Assembly (NCBI GenBank): GCA_965249835.1
Contig: CBDFMY010000003.1
Coordinates: forward strand, 186,001-250,000
From: JAHRAW01 sp965249835
GTDB taxonomy: Bacteria > Pseudomonadota > Gammaproteobacteria > Arenicellales > Poriferihabitantaceae
Length of the DNA stretch: 64,000 nt
Direction of reading: 5' to 3'
The notes under the pieces were generated by a model, which saw nothing but the letters and a program-made list of their open reading frames with translations, ran no database searches and was not told the origin of the DNA. Position 1 is the first letter of the stretch. Every line of letters starts with the position of its first letter. Of the stretch, positions 48,851 to 57,750 are shown piece after piece. The translations under genes were made by a program, and so were the position numbers.

Positions 48851-50455
48851 TCAGGGCAGAACGACGTTGCGCAAATCAAGAACGTTGTCAGGACGCTGGG
48901 CAACCGAAATGCCGTCGCGCACACCCCACGACAGCGGTTGCTGGTGAATCGGCAAATAGCCGACTTCCTCGCGAATAATTTTCGCCGCCTCGTCAATCAA
49001 CGCCTGACGGCGGGCAACATCGGTTTCCTCGCCAATCTGGTTGGCGAGTTCGTCCACCCTGGGGTTACAATAATTACCGAGGTTGAACTGGCCACGTTTT
49101 TCTTCGGCGTTTTGGCACACGATGAGGTTCTGGAAAACGTTGTGAACATCAATGCTGCCGGGAGTCCAGCCGAGCAAATAAAAACTGGTGTCGTATCCGC
49201 CCTGGGCCAGCACCTTGGCAAAGTATTTCGACTTGGGCTGCGCCAGCAAATCGATTTTCACCCCCGCCTTTGCAAGCATGCCAGCCACCGCCTGGCAGAT
49301 TTTTTCGTCGTTGACATAGCGGTTGTTGGGGCAATCCATGGTAACCGTAAAGCCATCGGCATAACCAGCATCGGCAAGCAATTTTTTGGCAAGTGCCGGG
49401 TCGTAGCGATACGGCAGGTTGGCGGACTGGTCATGACCGTTGATTTGCGGTGCCCACATCAGGCCCGAAGGCGTCGCCGCACCGCGCATGATCGTGCGCT
49501 TGATGGCATCCAGGTTAATGGCGTGAGCGAATGCCTGGCGAACCCGGCTGTCCTTGAACGGATTTTTGCCCTTGACGCTGGAATGCAATAACTCGTCGCG
49601 GAACTGGTCCATGCCGAGGAAGATGGTGCGCGCTTCGGGCCCGGTCAGCGCACGAACACCTTCGGCACCGTTCAGGCGATTCCAGTCCTGAACCGGCACC
49701 GGATAGGCCAGATCAATCTGGCCGGAAAGCAGTGCCGCGACCCGGGTTGCGGCTTGGGTAATGGGCGTGAAAATCACCTCGGTGACGTTGCTCGGTACAT
49801 CACCCCAATAACCGTCAAAGTGCTTCATCACGGTTTTCACATCGGGCTGTCGGGAAACCACCGTGAACGGGCCGGTACCGTTCTCATTGGTGGTGGCAAA
49901 TGCGTGTTCGCGACCCGCATCTTTGGGGCTGGCGGGATTGATGGCATTGTTTTGTTCCGACCATTCCTTGTCCATGACATACATATAAACCATTTCCCGC
50001 GACAGCGTCGGCGTGGGAACCGGAGTTTCCACATCGATAGTGTGGTCGTCGATCTTGATGATGTTGCTGATCAGGGCGGCGCGCGCCTTCTGGTCGGATC
50101 CTTCCGCCAACATCCGCCGCCACGAGAAAATCATGTCATCGGCGGTGAAAGGGTTGCCGTTGTGGAACTTGACCCCGCGCCGCAGATTGAAACGCCACTT
50201 GGTCGGCGAAACCGTTTCCCACGAGACGGCGAGGCCAGGAATCAGCCCCAGATCGCCGTCGTAGTGCGTGAGCCCCTCATAGACATTGCCCAACATGCCT
50301 AGCGTAAAAGTTTCGTTCAAGCCGTGCGGGTCGAGAGACTGGGCGTCACCCTGAAAGGCGAACTTAAAGGTCTTGGCCGCCACCGGTCCGGCAAACAAAA
50401 ACGTAAGTGTCATTCCCAACACGACCGCTTTGCCAATGGATTTTCCAGAAATCAT
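48851..50455 (-). CDS. Peptide/opine-type ABC transporter substrate-binding protein
   Basis: This 534-residue periplasmic protein of the SBP_bac_5 family has a signal peptide (IGKAVVLGMTLTFLFAGPVA, cleavage near AAK). The mature part has DAQSLDPHG, LVYEGLTHYD-like NVYEGLTHYDGDL, and KWRFNLRRGVKFHNGNPFTADD, the family signature. A strong AAGGAGAC lies five bases before the ATG at 50455. It heads the five-gene operon binding protein - two permeases - fused ATPase - amidohydrolase. Substrate class (peptide, opine or similar) is by family only. Confidence 0.93.
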   Translation of the reverse strand: MISGKSIGKAVVLGMTLTFLFAGPVAAKTFKFAFQGDAQSLDPHGLNETFTLGMLGNVYEGLTHYDGDLGLIPGLAVSWETVSPTKWRFNLRRGVKFHNGNPFTADDMIFSWRRMLAEGSDQKARAALISNIIKIDDHTIDVETPVPTPTLSREMVYMYVMDKEWSEQNNAINPASPKDAGREHAFATTNENGTGPFTVVSRQPDVKTVMKHFDGYWGDVPSNVTEVIFTPITQAATRVAALLSGQIDLAYPVPVQDWNRLNGAEGVRALTGPEARTIFLGMDQFRDELLHSSVKGKNPFKDSRVRQAFAHAINLDAIKRTIMRGAATPSGLMWAPQINGHDQSANLPYRYDPALAKKLLADAGYADGFTVTMDCPNNRYVNDEKICQAVAGMLAKAGVKIDLLAQPKSKYFAKVLAQGGYDTSFYLLGWTPGSIDVHNVFQNLIVCQNAEEKRGQFNLGNYCNPRVDELANQIGEETDVARRQALIDEAAKIIREEVGYLPIHQQPLSWGVRDGISVAQRPDNVLDLRNVVLP

Positions 50456-50474
50456 TTTTTGTCTCCTTAATGGT

Positions 50475-50519
50475 TGATTAATCAGTATCAATAGTAAGCC
50501 CATCACACCGTCAGCACAA
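50475..50519 (-). promoter_or_regulatory. Promoter and palindromic operator of the ABC importer operon
   Basis: On the minus strand TTGTGC (complement of 50514-50519) and TACTAT (complement of 50491-50496) are 17 bases apart. A perfect palindrome TGATTAATCA at 50475-50484 lies just after the predicted start and before the ribosome site, a position suited to a repressor. The rest of 50520-50684 contains no gene that I can support and must also hold the promoter for the divergent EamA gene. Confidence 0.45.
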
Positions 50520-50684
50520 GGGCCGACCGGACGGTTCGCCGCTACTCTCGACCGGTGTTACGGTGTCCGGTTGCCAACCGTCAAGACACATTTCGCCGAA
50601 ATACGCCCTATAATCCAAGGTTGCCGGCAAATCCGCCCAACCAAAGAACCAACCAACGGCCAGCCGATTCTCTAACCGCCACCA

Positions 50685-51617
50685 ATGCCCGCCCAACTCA
50701 CCGCCCGCGACCCGACCACATCAGCGATCGTTATGCTGGTGACCGCGACTTTGTTTTTCGCCTCCCAGGACGCTATAACCAAGCACCTGATGCACACCCT
50801 TGCCGCGTCCCAGATCGTTGTCGTGCGGTTTTTCTTTTTCGCCTTGTTCGCGCTGGTCTGGGTCAGCCGCAGCATCGGCATCAAGGCGGCGTTTCACTCA
50901 AAGCGGCCGTGGATGCAAATTTGTCGCGGACTGTTGATCTCCTTTGAAATCATCCTCTTCGCCTACGCCATCCAGTTCCTTGGCCTGGCCGAAATGCACA
51001 CCCTTTTCGCCTGCTTCCCGCTCCTCATCACCGCGCTGTCGGTGCCATTGTTGAAGGAAGCCGTCGGTTGGCGTCGCTGGCTTGCGGTGTTCTGCGGATT
51101 CATCGGCACGCTCATCATCCTGCGCCCCGGCGTCGCGGTTTTCCAGCCGGCCGCCGCCATTGCCATTACCGCCGCGCTGATGTTTGCGTTGTATAACATC
51201 CTGACCCGCAAAGTTTCGCGCCACGATTCCTTCGAGACCTCGCTGCTTTACATCGGCGTGGTCGGCTTTGTCGGCGCCGCGTTGATCGCGCCCTTTTACT
51301 GGCAGCCGGTGGCGGTCGCCGATGCGCTGTGGCTATTGGTCATCAGCACCACTTCCATCATCGGGCACTTGCTGCTAATCAAATCGCTGGAACTGGCGCC
51401 GGCGGTTATACTGCAACCGTTCAACTATTTTGTATTGGTATGGGCGATCCTCATCGGCTATGTGGTGTATGGCGAAGTATTGTCGCCGACCACCTTGCTC
51501 GGTGCCGCCATCGTCGTTGGCAGCGGCGTGTTCATCGCTCGGCGGGAATACAAACTGATGCGCCGTGCGAGAATCCAAATCTTAAACGAGAGGCAACTAT
51601 ATGAAAACAGACAATAG
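50685..51617 (+). CDS. EamA/DMT-family transporter
   Basis: This 310-residue inner-membrane carrier has ten hydrophobic segments in two EamA repeats. Family-like blocks are FFASQDAITKHLMHTL, FLGLAEMHTLFACFPLLITAL and KEAVGWRRWLAVFCGFIGTL in the first half, with GAAIVVGSGVFIARREY closing the second. Substrate unknown. It is divergent from the ABC operon and lies upstream of the synthetase-like/flavoenzyme genes on the same strand. Confidence 0.9.
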   Translation: MPAQLTARDPTTSAIVMLVTATLFFASQDAITKHLMHTLAASQIVVVRFFFFALFALVWVSRSIGIKAAFHSKRPWMQICRGLLISFEIILFAYAIQFLGLAEMHTLFACFPLLITALSVPLLKEAVGWRRWLAVFCGFIGTLIILRPGVAVFQPAAAIAITAALMFALYNILTRKVSRHDSFETSLLYIGVVGFVGAALIAPFYWQPVAVADALWLLVISTTSIIGHLLLIKSLELAPAVILQPFNYFVLVWAILIGYVVYGEVLSPTTLLGAAIVVGSGVFIARREYKLMRRARIQILNERQLYENRQ

Positions 51618-51819
51618 AAAAGTGACTGGCGTTAGAATTACCACAGGCGAGAACAACGGAAAGTTCGTTTTATTTTTGCACCGCACCGCAAAAAGCGGCC
51701 CACAGCAAAATGCGCGCCACACTGCAATAAAACCGATAAAAGCGAAAATCATAAGCGATTTGGAGCCAACTGTAATTGGCGATGCCGTGCTTAAGATACT
51801 CAATTTGGATAAATCGTGA
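51601..51819 (+). CDS. Possible small protein, 72 residues
   Basis: The frame overlaps the end of the EamA gene by 17 bases, and GAGAGG precedes its ATG by about eight bases. The protein is basic (KTDNRKVTGVRITTGENNGK and onward) with no family that I recognise. Sequence here is less GC-rich than the neighbours. It may be a real small gene or chance; it fills an otherwise empty 214-base gap. Confidence 0.3.
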   Translation: MKTDNRKVTGVRITTGENNGKFVLFLHRTAKSGPQQNARHTAIKPIKAKIISDLEPTVIGDAVLKILNLDKS

Positions 51820-51831
51820 TTCGGTATCAAT

Positions 51832-53202
51832 TTGACTGACCTCACGCCGCTGTCCGCGTTTTTGCGCCGCCACCCCGACACGCAGTATCTCGATGCTTTT
51901 GTGTGCGACCTGTCTTGCGTGATGCGCGGCAAGCGTTACCCCATCGATAAAGCGGACAAGGTTTTCGGCGGCGGTATGATGCTGCCCGGTTCGTCGCTTT
52001 TGCTGGCGGTCACCGGCGATTCTCTCGACCCCGAAGGCATGGGGGTTTCCGACGGCGACCCGGATGAAGTCGCGATTCCCATCGCCGACACGTTGGTGCC
52101 GGCACCGTGGGCGCGCTATCCCACGGCGCAGGTGCTGCTGACCCTGCAAAACCTGGACGGCGAGCCCTATTACTTCGAGCCGCGCAATGTGCTGGCGCGA
52201 GTGATGGAGCGATTTGATGAACTGAATCTCAAACCGGTGGTGGCGTTCGAGTTGGAGTTCTACTTGCTCGACCCGGCACACGACCATGGCCGGCATCTTC
52301 AACCGCCGCGCTCCGAACTCAGCGGACAACGAAGCGATGCCACCCAAGTGTATAGCATGGAGCAGATCGAAGATTTCAGCCACTACCTGCACGAGGTGGC
52401 CGATGCCTGCGCCCAACAAGGCGTGGCGTGTGGCGCGGTCTCGGCCGAATATGCCCCGGGCCAATTCGAAATCAACCTGCACCACAGCGACAACCTCCTC
52501 GCCGCCGCCGACCAGTGCGTGCTATTCCGCCGCACGGTGCAGTGCGTTGCGAAAAAACACGGGATGCAGGCCACCTTCATGGCAAAGCCCTATTCCACAC
52601 ACGCCGGCAACGGTTTGCATCTGCACCTCAGCCTGCTGGACGGCGACGGCGAGAACGTATTTGACGGCGGCGGGGAAGCCGCCTACGGCACGCCCGCCTG
52701 CGCCAGCCCGCTGTTGCTGCACGCCATCGGCGGACTTAAACAAACTCTGGCGGAGGCGATGGCGATATTCGCGCCCAATGTCAATTCCTACCGGCGATTC
52801 GTTCCCGACAGTTATGTGCCGGTGCAACCGAGTTGGGGTTATGAAAACCGCTCGGTGGCCATGCGCATACCCAAGAGCCCGGGACATGCGCGGCGTATCG
52901 AACATCGCGTCGCCGGCGCAGACGCCAACCCCTACCTGGCCCTGGCAACTCTGCTCGCCGGCATCCACCACGGCATCCGCAACCGCATTGACCCGGGAGA
53001 GCCGGCACCGGGTAACGCCGGCGCGCAATTGCATCCGGACATCTCGTTCGACCCCGAAAGCGCTTTTGAAAAATGCCGCCACGGACAAGTTCTTCCCGAC
53101 TATTTTGGCCAGCGCTATCTGGATGCTTATTGCAGTTGCAAGTTGAATGAATACCGCGCTTTCGTTGAGAGCGACCAGGCCGAAGCCGGCTGGTATCTAT
53201 AA
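51832..53202 (+). CDS. Glutamine-synthetase-family ligase (gamma-glutamylamine synthetase type)
   Basis: This 456-residue enzyme is of the GS-I-like family that joins glutamate to amines (PuuA, GlnA3, GmaS). Visible sites are FELEFYLLD (metal Glu), EYAPGQFEINLHH (metal Glu), GNGLHLHLSL (catalytic His), NSYRRFVPDSYVP and RIEHRVAGADANPYLALA. It lacks the adenylylation Tyr motif of true GlnA. The start is a TTG at 51832; no earlier in-frame ATG is available. The downstream trimethylamine-dehydrogenase-like gene suggests methylamine or polyamine use (GmaS-like or PuuA-like), which is inference. Its last 72 codons have been copied downstream. Confidence 0.9.
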   Translation: MTDLTPLSAFLRRHPDTQYLDAFVCDLSCVMRGKRYPIDKADKVFGGGMMLPGSSLLLAVTGDSLDPEGMGVSDGDPDEVAIPIADTLVPAPWARYPTAQVLLTLQNLDGEPYYFEPRNVLARVMERFDELNLKPVVAFELEFYLLDPAHDHGRHLQPPRSELSGQRSDATQVYSMEQIEDFSHYLHEVADACAQQGVACGAVSAEYAPGQFEINLHHSDNLLAAADQCVLFRRTVQCVAKKHGMQATFMAKPYSTHAGNGLHLHLSLLDGDGENVFDGGGEAAYGTPACASPLLLHAIGGLKQTLAEAMAIFAPNVNSYRRFVPDSYVPVQPSWGYENRSVAMRIPKSPGHARRIEHRVAGADANPYLALATLLAGIHHGIRNRIDPGEPAPGNAGAQLHPDISFDPESAFEKCRHGQVLPDYFGQRYLDAYCSCKLNEYRAFVESDQAEAGWYL

Positions 53203-53597
53203 CCATGCGAGGAAAAAACATGCCCCGAGACCCCCGTTACGACATCCTGTTTGAGCCGGTGCAAATCGGCCCGGTGACCAGCCGCAACCGCATTGACCCG
53301 GGAGAGCCGGCACCGGGCAACGCCGGTGCGCAATTGCACCCGGACATCCCGTTCGACCCCGAAAGCGCTTTTGAAAAATGCCGCCACGGACAAGTTCTTC
53401 CCGACTATTTCGGGCGGCGCTATCTGGATGCTTATTGCAGTTGCAAGTTGAATGAATACCGCGCTTTCGTTGAGAGCGATCAAGCCGAAGCCGGCTGGTA
53501 TCTATAACCCTGCGAGGAAAAAAACATGCCCCGAGACCCCCGTTACGACATCCTGTTTGAGCCGGTGAAAATTGGCCCGGTGACCAGCCGCAACCGC
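52987..53597 (+). repeat. 305-bp tandem duplication across the synthetase/flavoenzyme junction
   Basis: Bases 52987-53291 and 53292-53597 are about 96% identical. The unit runs from the synthetase codons after CCGCAACCGC to the same ten bases in the flavoenzyme gene (52977-52986, 53282-53291, 53588-53597). That 10-bp identity, shared by two unrelated genes, is the recombination point. The second unit has one extra A before the flavoenzyme start. Confidence 0.95.
53220..53507 (+). CDS. Chimeric reading frame: flavoenzyme start fused to synthetase tail
   Basis: This 95-codon frame begins with the flavoenzyme N-terminus (MPRDPRYDILFEPVQIG) and continues at the duplication joint with the synthetase C-terminus (RIDPGEPAPGNAGAQLHPD to AGWYL). 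It retains the flavoenzyme's GAGGAAA ribosome site and ATG. It has no complete domain and is unlikely to be an enzyme. Against the parent synthetase tail, nine base changes are seen, seven of them silent, which is more than expected from neutral drift of a dead copy. Confidence 0.7.
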   Translation: MPRDPRYDILFEPVQIGPVTSRNRIDPGEPAPGNAGAQLHPDIPFDPESAFEKCRHGQVLPDYFGRRYLDAYCSCKLNEYRAFVESDQAEAGWYL

Positions 53598-55610
53598 TTT
53601 TACCAAGTGCCTCACTGTAACGGCATGGGCCATGTCTATCCCCACGGCGAAGCCCGCCAGCGCGGCATCAAAGCCGAAGGCGGCTGGGGCGTGGTCTCGA
53701 CCCAGGAGGTGGAAATCCACCCCAGTTCGGAGTGGTCGCCGTATATTGAAGGCCGCCTGTGGGATGACGGCGACATGAAGCGGTTGCAGTTGATGGTTGA
53801 TGCCGTGCACCGGCACGACTCCCTTGCCGCCATCGAAATCACCCACAACGGCCACGCTTCCGCCAACCTGTATAGTCGCCTGCCGGCCATGGGCGTGTCG
53901 GGGATGATGATCGACAGCCTTGAACCGGCACAAGCCTACGCCATGAGCAAGCGCGACATCGCCAATGTGCGTCGCTGGCATCGCAAGGCGGCGTTGCGCG
54001 CCCGCGACATCGGCTTTGACATTGTTTATGTGTATGCCGCGCATGACCTGGCGTTGCCGTTTCATTTCATTTCTCGGCGTCGCAATCAACGCACCGACGA
54101 ATACGGCGGCAGTTTGGAAAACCGCGTGCGATTTTTGCGCGAATTGCTGGAAGATACCAAAGACGCGGTCGGCGACCGCTGTGGCATTGCGGTGCGCTTT
54201 GCGGTGGACGAACTGACTGACGAAGGCGGGCCCGAAGACGGCATGTCGGCGCAAGGCGAAGGCCGCGAAGTGGTGGAGATGCTTGCCGAGTTGCCGGACT
54301 TGTGGGATGTCAATATCAGCGACTGGTCGAATGATTCAATGAGCGCGCGCTTCGCCGGGGAAGGTGCCCAGGAACCCTACATCGCCTTCGTCAAACAAGT
54401 GACCGGCAAGCCGGTGGTGGGGGTCGGCCGGTTCACCTCCCCCGATGCCATGGTGTCCCAGGTCAAACGCGGCGTGTTGGATCTCATCGGTGCCGCCCGG
54501 CCGTCCATCGCCGACCCGTTCCTGCCGAGCAAAATTGAAAGCGGGCGGGCCGAGGACATCCGCGAGTGCATCGGCTGCAACATCTGCGTCTCCGGCGACA
54601 TGACCGTGCGCCCAATCCGCTGCACCCAGAACCCCACCATGGGCGAGGAACACCGGCGCGACTGGCATCCGGAAAAAATCGCACCGGCGGCCGGCGACTC
54701 GGCGATCCTCATCGTCGGCGGCGGACCGGCCGGGCTTGAAGCGGCGATGTCGCTGGCACGCCGCGGCTACCGCGTTACGCTTGCCGAAGCCGCCGCGCAA
54801 CTGGGCGGGCGGGTGTTCAACGAAAGCAAACTGCCCGGACTCGCCACCTGGATGCGGGTGGCGGATTACCGCCTAGGCCAACTGCAAAAACTGTCCGGCG
54901 TGCAGACCTTCACGCAAAGCCAACTGGATGCCGGGCAAGTGCTGGAATTCGCGCGCGAACTGAGTGCCGCGCAGGTGGTGATCGCCACCGGCGCACGCTG
55001 GGACCGAGACGGAATCGGCCGCACCCACCGCAAGCCCATTGCCAACGACGGCAGCGTGAAATTCATCACACCGGACGACCTCATGGGCGGCGCGCCGGTT
55101 GGCGGCACCGTGGTGGTCTACGACGACGACCACTACTACATGGGAAGCGTCATCGCCGAGCAATTAATCGCCGCCGGCACCGGGGTTACTCTGGTCACGC
55201 CAGCCGCCGATGTTTCCGCGTGGACCCACAACACACTGGAGCAGGGACACATTGAGTGCCGCCTACGCAAACTCGGCGTGACCCTCGTGGAAAAACACAA
55301 ACTCGACCACGCCGGCCACGGGCAAATCGCATTGCGGCACACCGGCAGCGATGAACCGCGAACCGTGGTAGCCGAAACCGTGGTGATGGTCACCGCCCGC
55401 CAGCCGTGCGATTCCCTCTATCTGGAACTGGATGCCGAGCCCGACAAAAGGGAAGCCGCGGGCATTCGCGCGCTATCCCGCATCGGCGACTGCCTGGCAC
55501 CCGGCACCATCGCCACGGCGGTGTATGAAGGCCACCGCTTCGCCCGCGAATTTGACAGCGACGCGGATGAGGACGCGGTGCCGTTCAAGCGAGAGTATGT
55601 GGAGGTGTAG
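53526..55610 (+). CDS. Trimethylamine/dimethylglycine dehydrogenase-like flavoenzyme (old yellow enzyme family)
   Basis: This 694-residue protein has an N-terminal TIM-barrel FMN domain (LFEPVKIGPVTSRNRFYQVP, EITHNGHASAN, GGSLENRVRFLRELL, VGVGRFTSPD), then a 4Fe-4S site CIGCNICVSGD with the later Cys in IRCTQNP, then a dinucleotide-binding domain (ILIVGGGPAGLEAAMSLARR). This order matches trimethylamine and dimethylamine dehydrogenases and DgcA of dimethylglycine catabolism rather than 2,4-dienoyl-CoA reductase. It would demethylate a methylated amine and pass electrons to ETF or a similar carrier. GAGGAAAAAAAC precedes the ATG. The upstream duplication leaves its ribosome site intact. Confidence 0.9.
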   Translation: MPRDPRYDILFEPVKIGPVTSRNRFYQVPHCNGMGHVYPHGEARQRGIKAEGGWGVVSTQEVEIHPSSEWSPYIEGRLWDDGDMKRLQLMVDAVHRHDSLAAIEITHNGHASANLYSRLPAMGVSGMMIDSLEPAQAYAMSKRDIANVRRWHRKAALRARDIGFDIVYVYAAHDLALPFHFISRRRNQRTDEYGGSLENRVRFLRELLEDTKDAVGDRCGIAVRFAVDELTDEGGPEDGMSAQGEGREVVEMLAELPDLWDVNISDWSNDSMSARFAGEGAQEPYIAFVKQVTGKPVVGVGRFTSPDAMVSQVKRGVLDLIGAARPSIADPFLPSKIESGRAEDIRECIGCNICVSGDMTVRPIRCTQNPTMGEEHRRDWHPEKIAPAAGDSAILIVGGGPAGLEAAMSLARRGYRVTLAEAAAQLGGRVFNESKLPGLATWMRVADYRLGQLQKLSGVQTFTQSQLDAGQVLEFARELSAAQVVIATGARWDRDGIGRTHRKPIANDGSVKFITPDDLMGGAPVGGTVVVYDDDHYYMGSVIAEQLIAAGTGVTLVTPAADVSAWTHNTLEQGHIECRLRKLGVTLVEKHKLDHAGHGQIALRHTGSDEPRTVVAETVVMVTARQPCDSLYLELDAEPDKREAAGIRALSRIGDCLAPGTIATAVYEGHRFAREFDSDADEDAVPFKREYVEV

Positions 55611-55636
55611 GCGTTACGCCGGCGTTTGCGCGGCTA

Positions 55637-57694
55637 TCATTTCAGCGGTTGAAGCAGACAATTCGGCCGGCCGGTAGCCACTGCGGTGATGGTGGTGCTG
55701 ACGAACAATTCGCCGTCAATGTCGTGCTTGACATGATTGTCTTCCCGTTGGATGCGGGTTTCGATGGCGATGGCGCCGGCTGATTCGGCCATGGCAGTCG
55801 CTTCCGAGCGGGCGATTTCGACCGCTTTTTCCAATGCCGGTTTGAGGTTCTCAAAGACGAGTGGCTGCTGGGTGTGGAACAAATAAAACACGCCGAATTC
55901 CGGCTGCGTGACCGTGACATGGGCGGCTTGCACCACCGCGCCCAGTGCCGCGCCCACGGCGTTTGCGGTTTCCGCGTCCGGCGGCAGGTGCAGTTCCACC
56001 GCCAGCATTTTCGCCACTTGCGGAAAATAATCCCGCGCCGGCCCGCCCACCGCCACGACCGGATAGCCTTTGGCGAACTCAAGCCGGAACAGCGGGTTGA
56101 CGGTGTCCGCCTTGCCGCCGTCCAGCACCATATCCGCCAGCAATTGCGTCAGGTTGCGCGAGGTGGCATTAGCCAACTTGCCGTGCTGATTCAATGCGGC
56201 CTCAATGAGTTTCCGGCTGATTTCCCGCACCACCAGGTCAAACACCCGCCGGCAGGGCTCAATCGCATCGCCCACCGGCCAGTCGCCGCAGCCATACAGA
56301 TAGCGCATTTGCCGCGCCCAGATTTTCGCCCCCAGTTGCGCCGCGTGCGCGTCCCAGTGCGTGCTCATGCCAAGCACGTGGGTGGCATCGGAAGGCGTGA
56401 AACCGCTGTAAATCACCAGCCCCATGCGCTCCATCCCGGCCAGCGCACGCAGTAGGGCGCGGTCGGAATCCACCAGGGATTCCAATTCGATTGGCCCGTC
56501 CCGCAACGTTTCCCAGGCGCGAAGTTGGGTTTCGGTCAATTGCCGAAGTAGCGTCTCGTTTTTCTGCAAGCGTAGCGCGAAGCGGTTGTTGCGCGGACTC
56601 GGCGCGGCGCGCCACTGCCGTTCCAGTTTCCCCAAAACGTCGGGGAATTGATGCGCCAATAAACTCATCGGGATTACGCGCCGGTGGGAGAGCGCGAGTT
56701 TCCCCTTGAACCGAACTTCGCTGTCGCCGCCAAGACCGATCGAAAAAACCCGAATCGCTTCCACCATCGGCTGCCAGTCGCCGATGCGGGCGCCGTCGGC
56801 GCACAGGTCGGGCTGACCGTCGGTGACCACGGCGATGTCGGTGGTGGTGCCGCCCATATCCACCACGATGGCGTCGCGCTGTCCGCTCAGGGCGCACGCG
56901 CCGATGACGCTCGCCGCCGGGCCCGACAACACCGTTGCCACCGGCTGTCGGCGCGCGGTTTGCGCGTTGATCAGCGAGCCGTCGCCCTTGACGATCATCA
57001 ACGGTGCGGCGATATTTTGCCGTTTCAGGATGGATTCCACCGACTCGATCAGGGTCTGGATATACAAAATCATGCGTGCATTGAGCGTGGCGGTCAGTGC
57101 CCGCCGTGGCGCGCCGAGGCTGGTGGCGAGTTCGTGGCCGCAGGCAACGGGTTTGCCGGTCAGGTCAACCACCAGTTCCCGCAACACACATTCGTGCGCG
57201 GAGTTACGGGTGGCGAATAAACTGGAGATGGCAAACGCCGAGACCTTGTCCTTTTGCGCCATGATGATGTCGGCGGCGCGCTCGGTGTCCAGCGGGACCA
57301 GTTCTGCGCCGACCGCGTTGTGGCCGCCGTTCAGCAGGGTGATGAATTCGCGCTCGAGAATTTGCGCCAACCCGCTTCGCGCCACCTGTTCTTCGCTGTA
57401 ACCGGGCAACAACACCGCCACCGGTGCGCCGCGCCCTTCCACCACCGAATTGGTGGACAACGTGGTTGAAAGTGCCACGAGGTTGACCGATGCAAGCAAT
57501 TCCCCGGGCAGGGCGGCAAGCGCATTGCCGATGCCAACGGTCAGGTCATAACTGGTGGTCAGGCTTTTGTTCTTGGCGACGACGCGACCGCCGGCGATGA
57601 TCACGGCATCGGTGTAGGTTCCGCCGGTATCAATGCCCAGTTGATGGGAGCAGTTCAGGGCTTCATCGCCTCGGGGTAACGGGGTAACGGCCAT
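55637..57694 (-). CDS. Hydantoinase/oxoprolinase family protein (HyuA-like), solitary
   Basis: This 685-residue protein has the ATP-binding LGIDTGGTYTDAVI at the start, VALSTTLSTNSVVEG, and a second phosphate loop VDMGGTTTDIAVV, the layout of the HyuA/5-oxoprolinase N-terminal subunit. Such enzymes open cyclic amides using ATP. The usual partner HyuB is not present on either side. Unlike most of the family it extends with a region (RQMRYLYGCGDWPVGD) and a C-terminal part about VAVGGPARDYFPQVAKML. The ATG at 57694 fits the family start. It converges with the flavoenzyme gene. Confidence 0.87.
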   Translation of the reverse strand: MAVTPLPRGDEALNCSHQLGIDTGGTYTDAVIIAGGRVVAKNKSLTTSYDLTVGIGNALAALPGELLASVNLVALSTTLSTNSVVEGRGAPVAVLLPGYSEEQVARSGLAQILEREFITLLNGGHNAVGAELVPLDTERAADIIMAQKDKVSAFAISSLFATRNSAHECVLRELVVDLTGKPVACGHELATSLGAPRRALTATLNARMILYIQTLIESVESILKRQNIAAPLMIVKGDGSLINAQTARRQPVATVLSGPAASVIGACALSGQRDAIVVDMGGTTTDIAVVTDGQPDLCADGARIGDWQPMVEAIRVFSIGLGGDSEVRFKGKLALSHRRVIPMSLLAHQFPDVLGKLERQWRAAPSPRNNRFALRLQKNETLLRQLTETQLRAWETLRDGPIELESLVDSDRALLRALAGMERMGLVIYSGFTPSDATHVLGMSTHWDAHAAQLGAKIWARQMRYLYGCGDWPVGDAIEPCRRVFDLVVREISRKLIEAALNQHGKLANATSRNLTQLLADMVLDGGKADTVNPLFRLEFAKGYPVVAVGGPARDYFPQVAKMLAVELHLPPDAETANAVGAALGAVVQAAHVTVTQPEFGVFYLFHTQQPLVFENLKPALEKAVEIARSEATAMAESAGAIAIETRIQREDNHVKHDIDGELFVSTTITAVATGRPNCLLQPLK

Positions 57695-57750
57695 TAGGCG
57701 CACGCTCGGCAAAAAGGGCGATTTTATAGCAAGAATAACGACCTGTTTTT

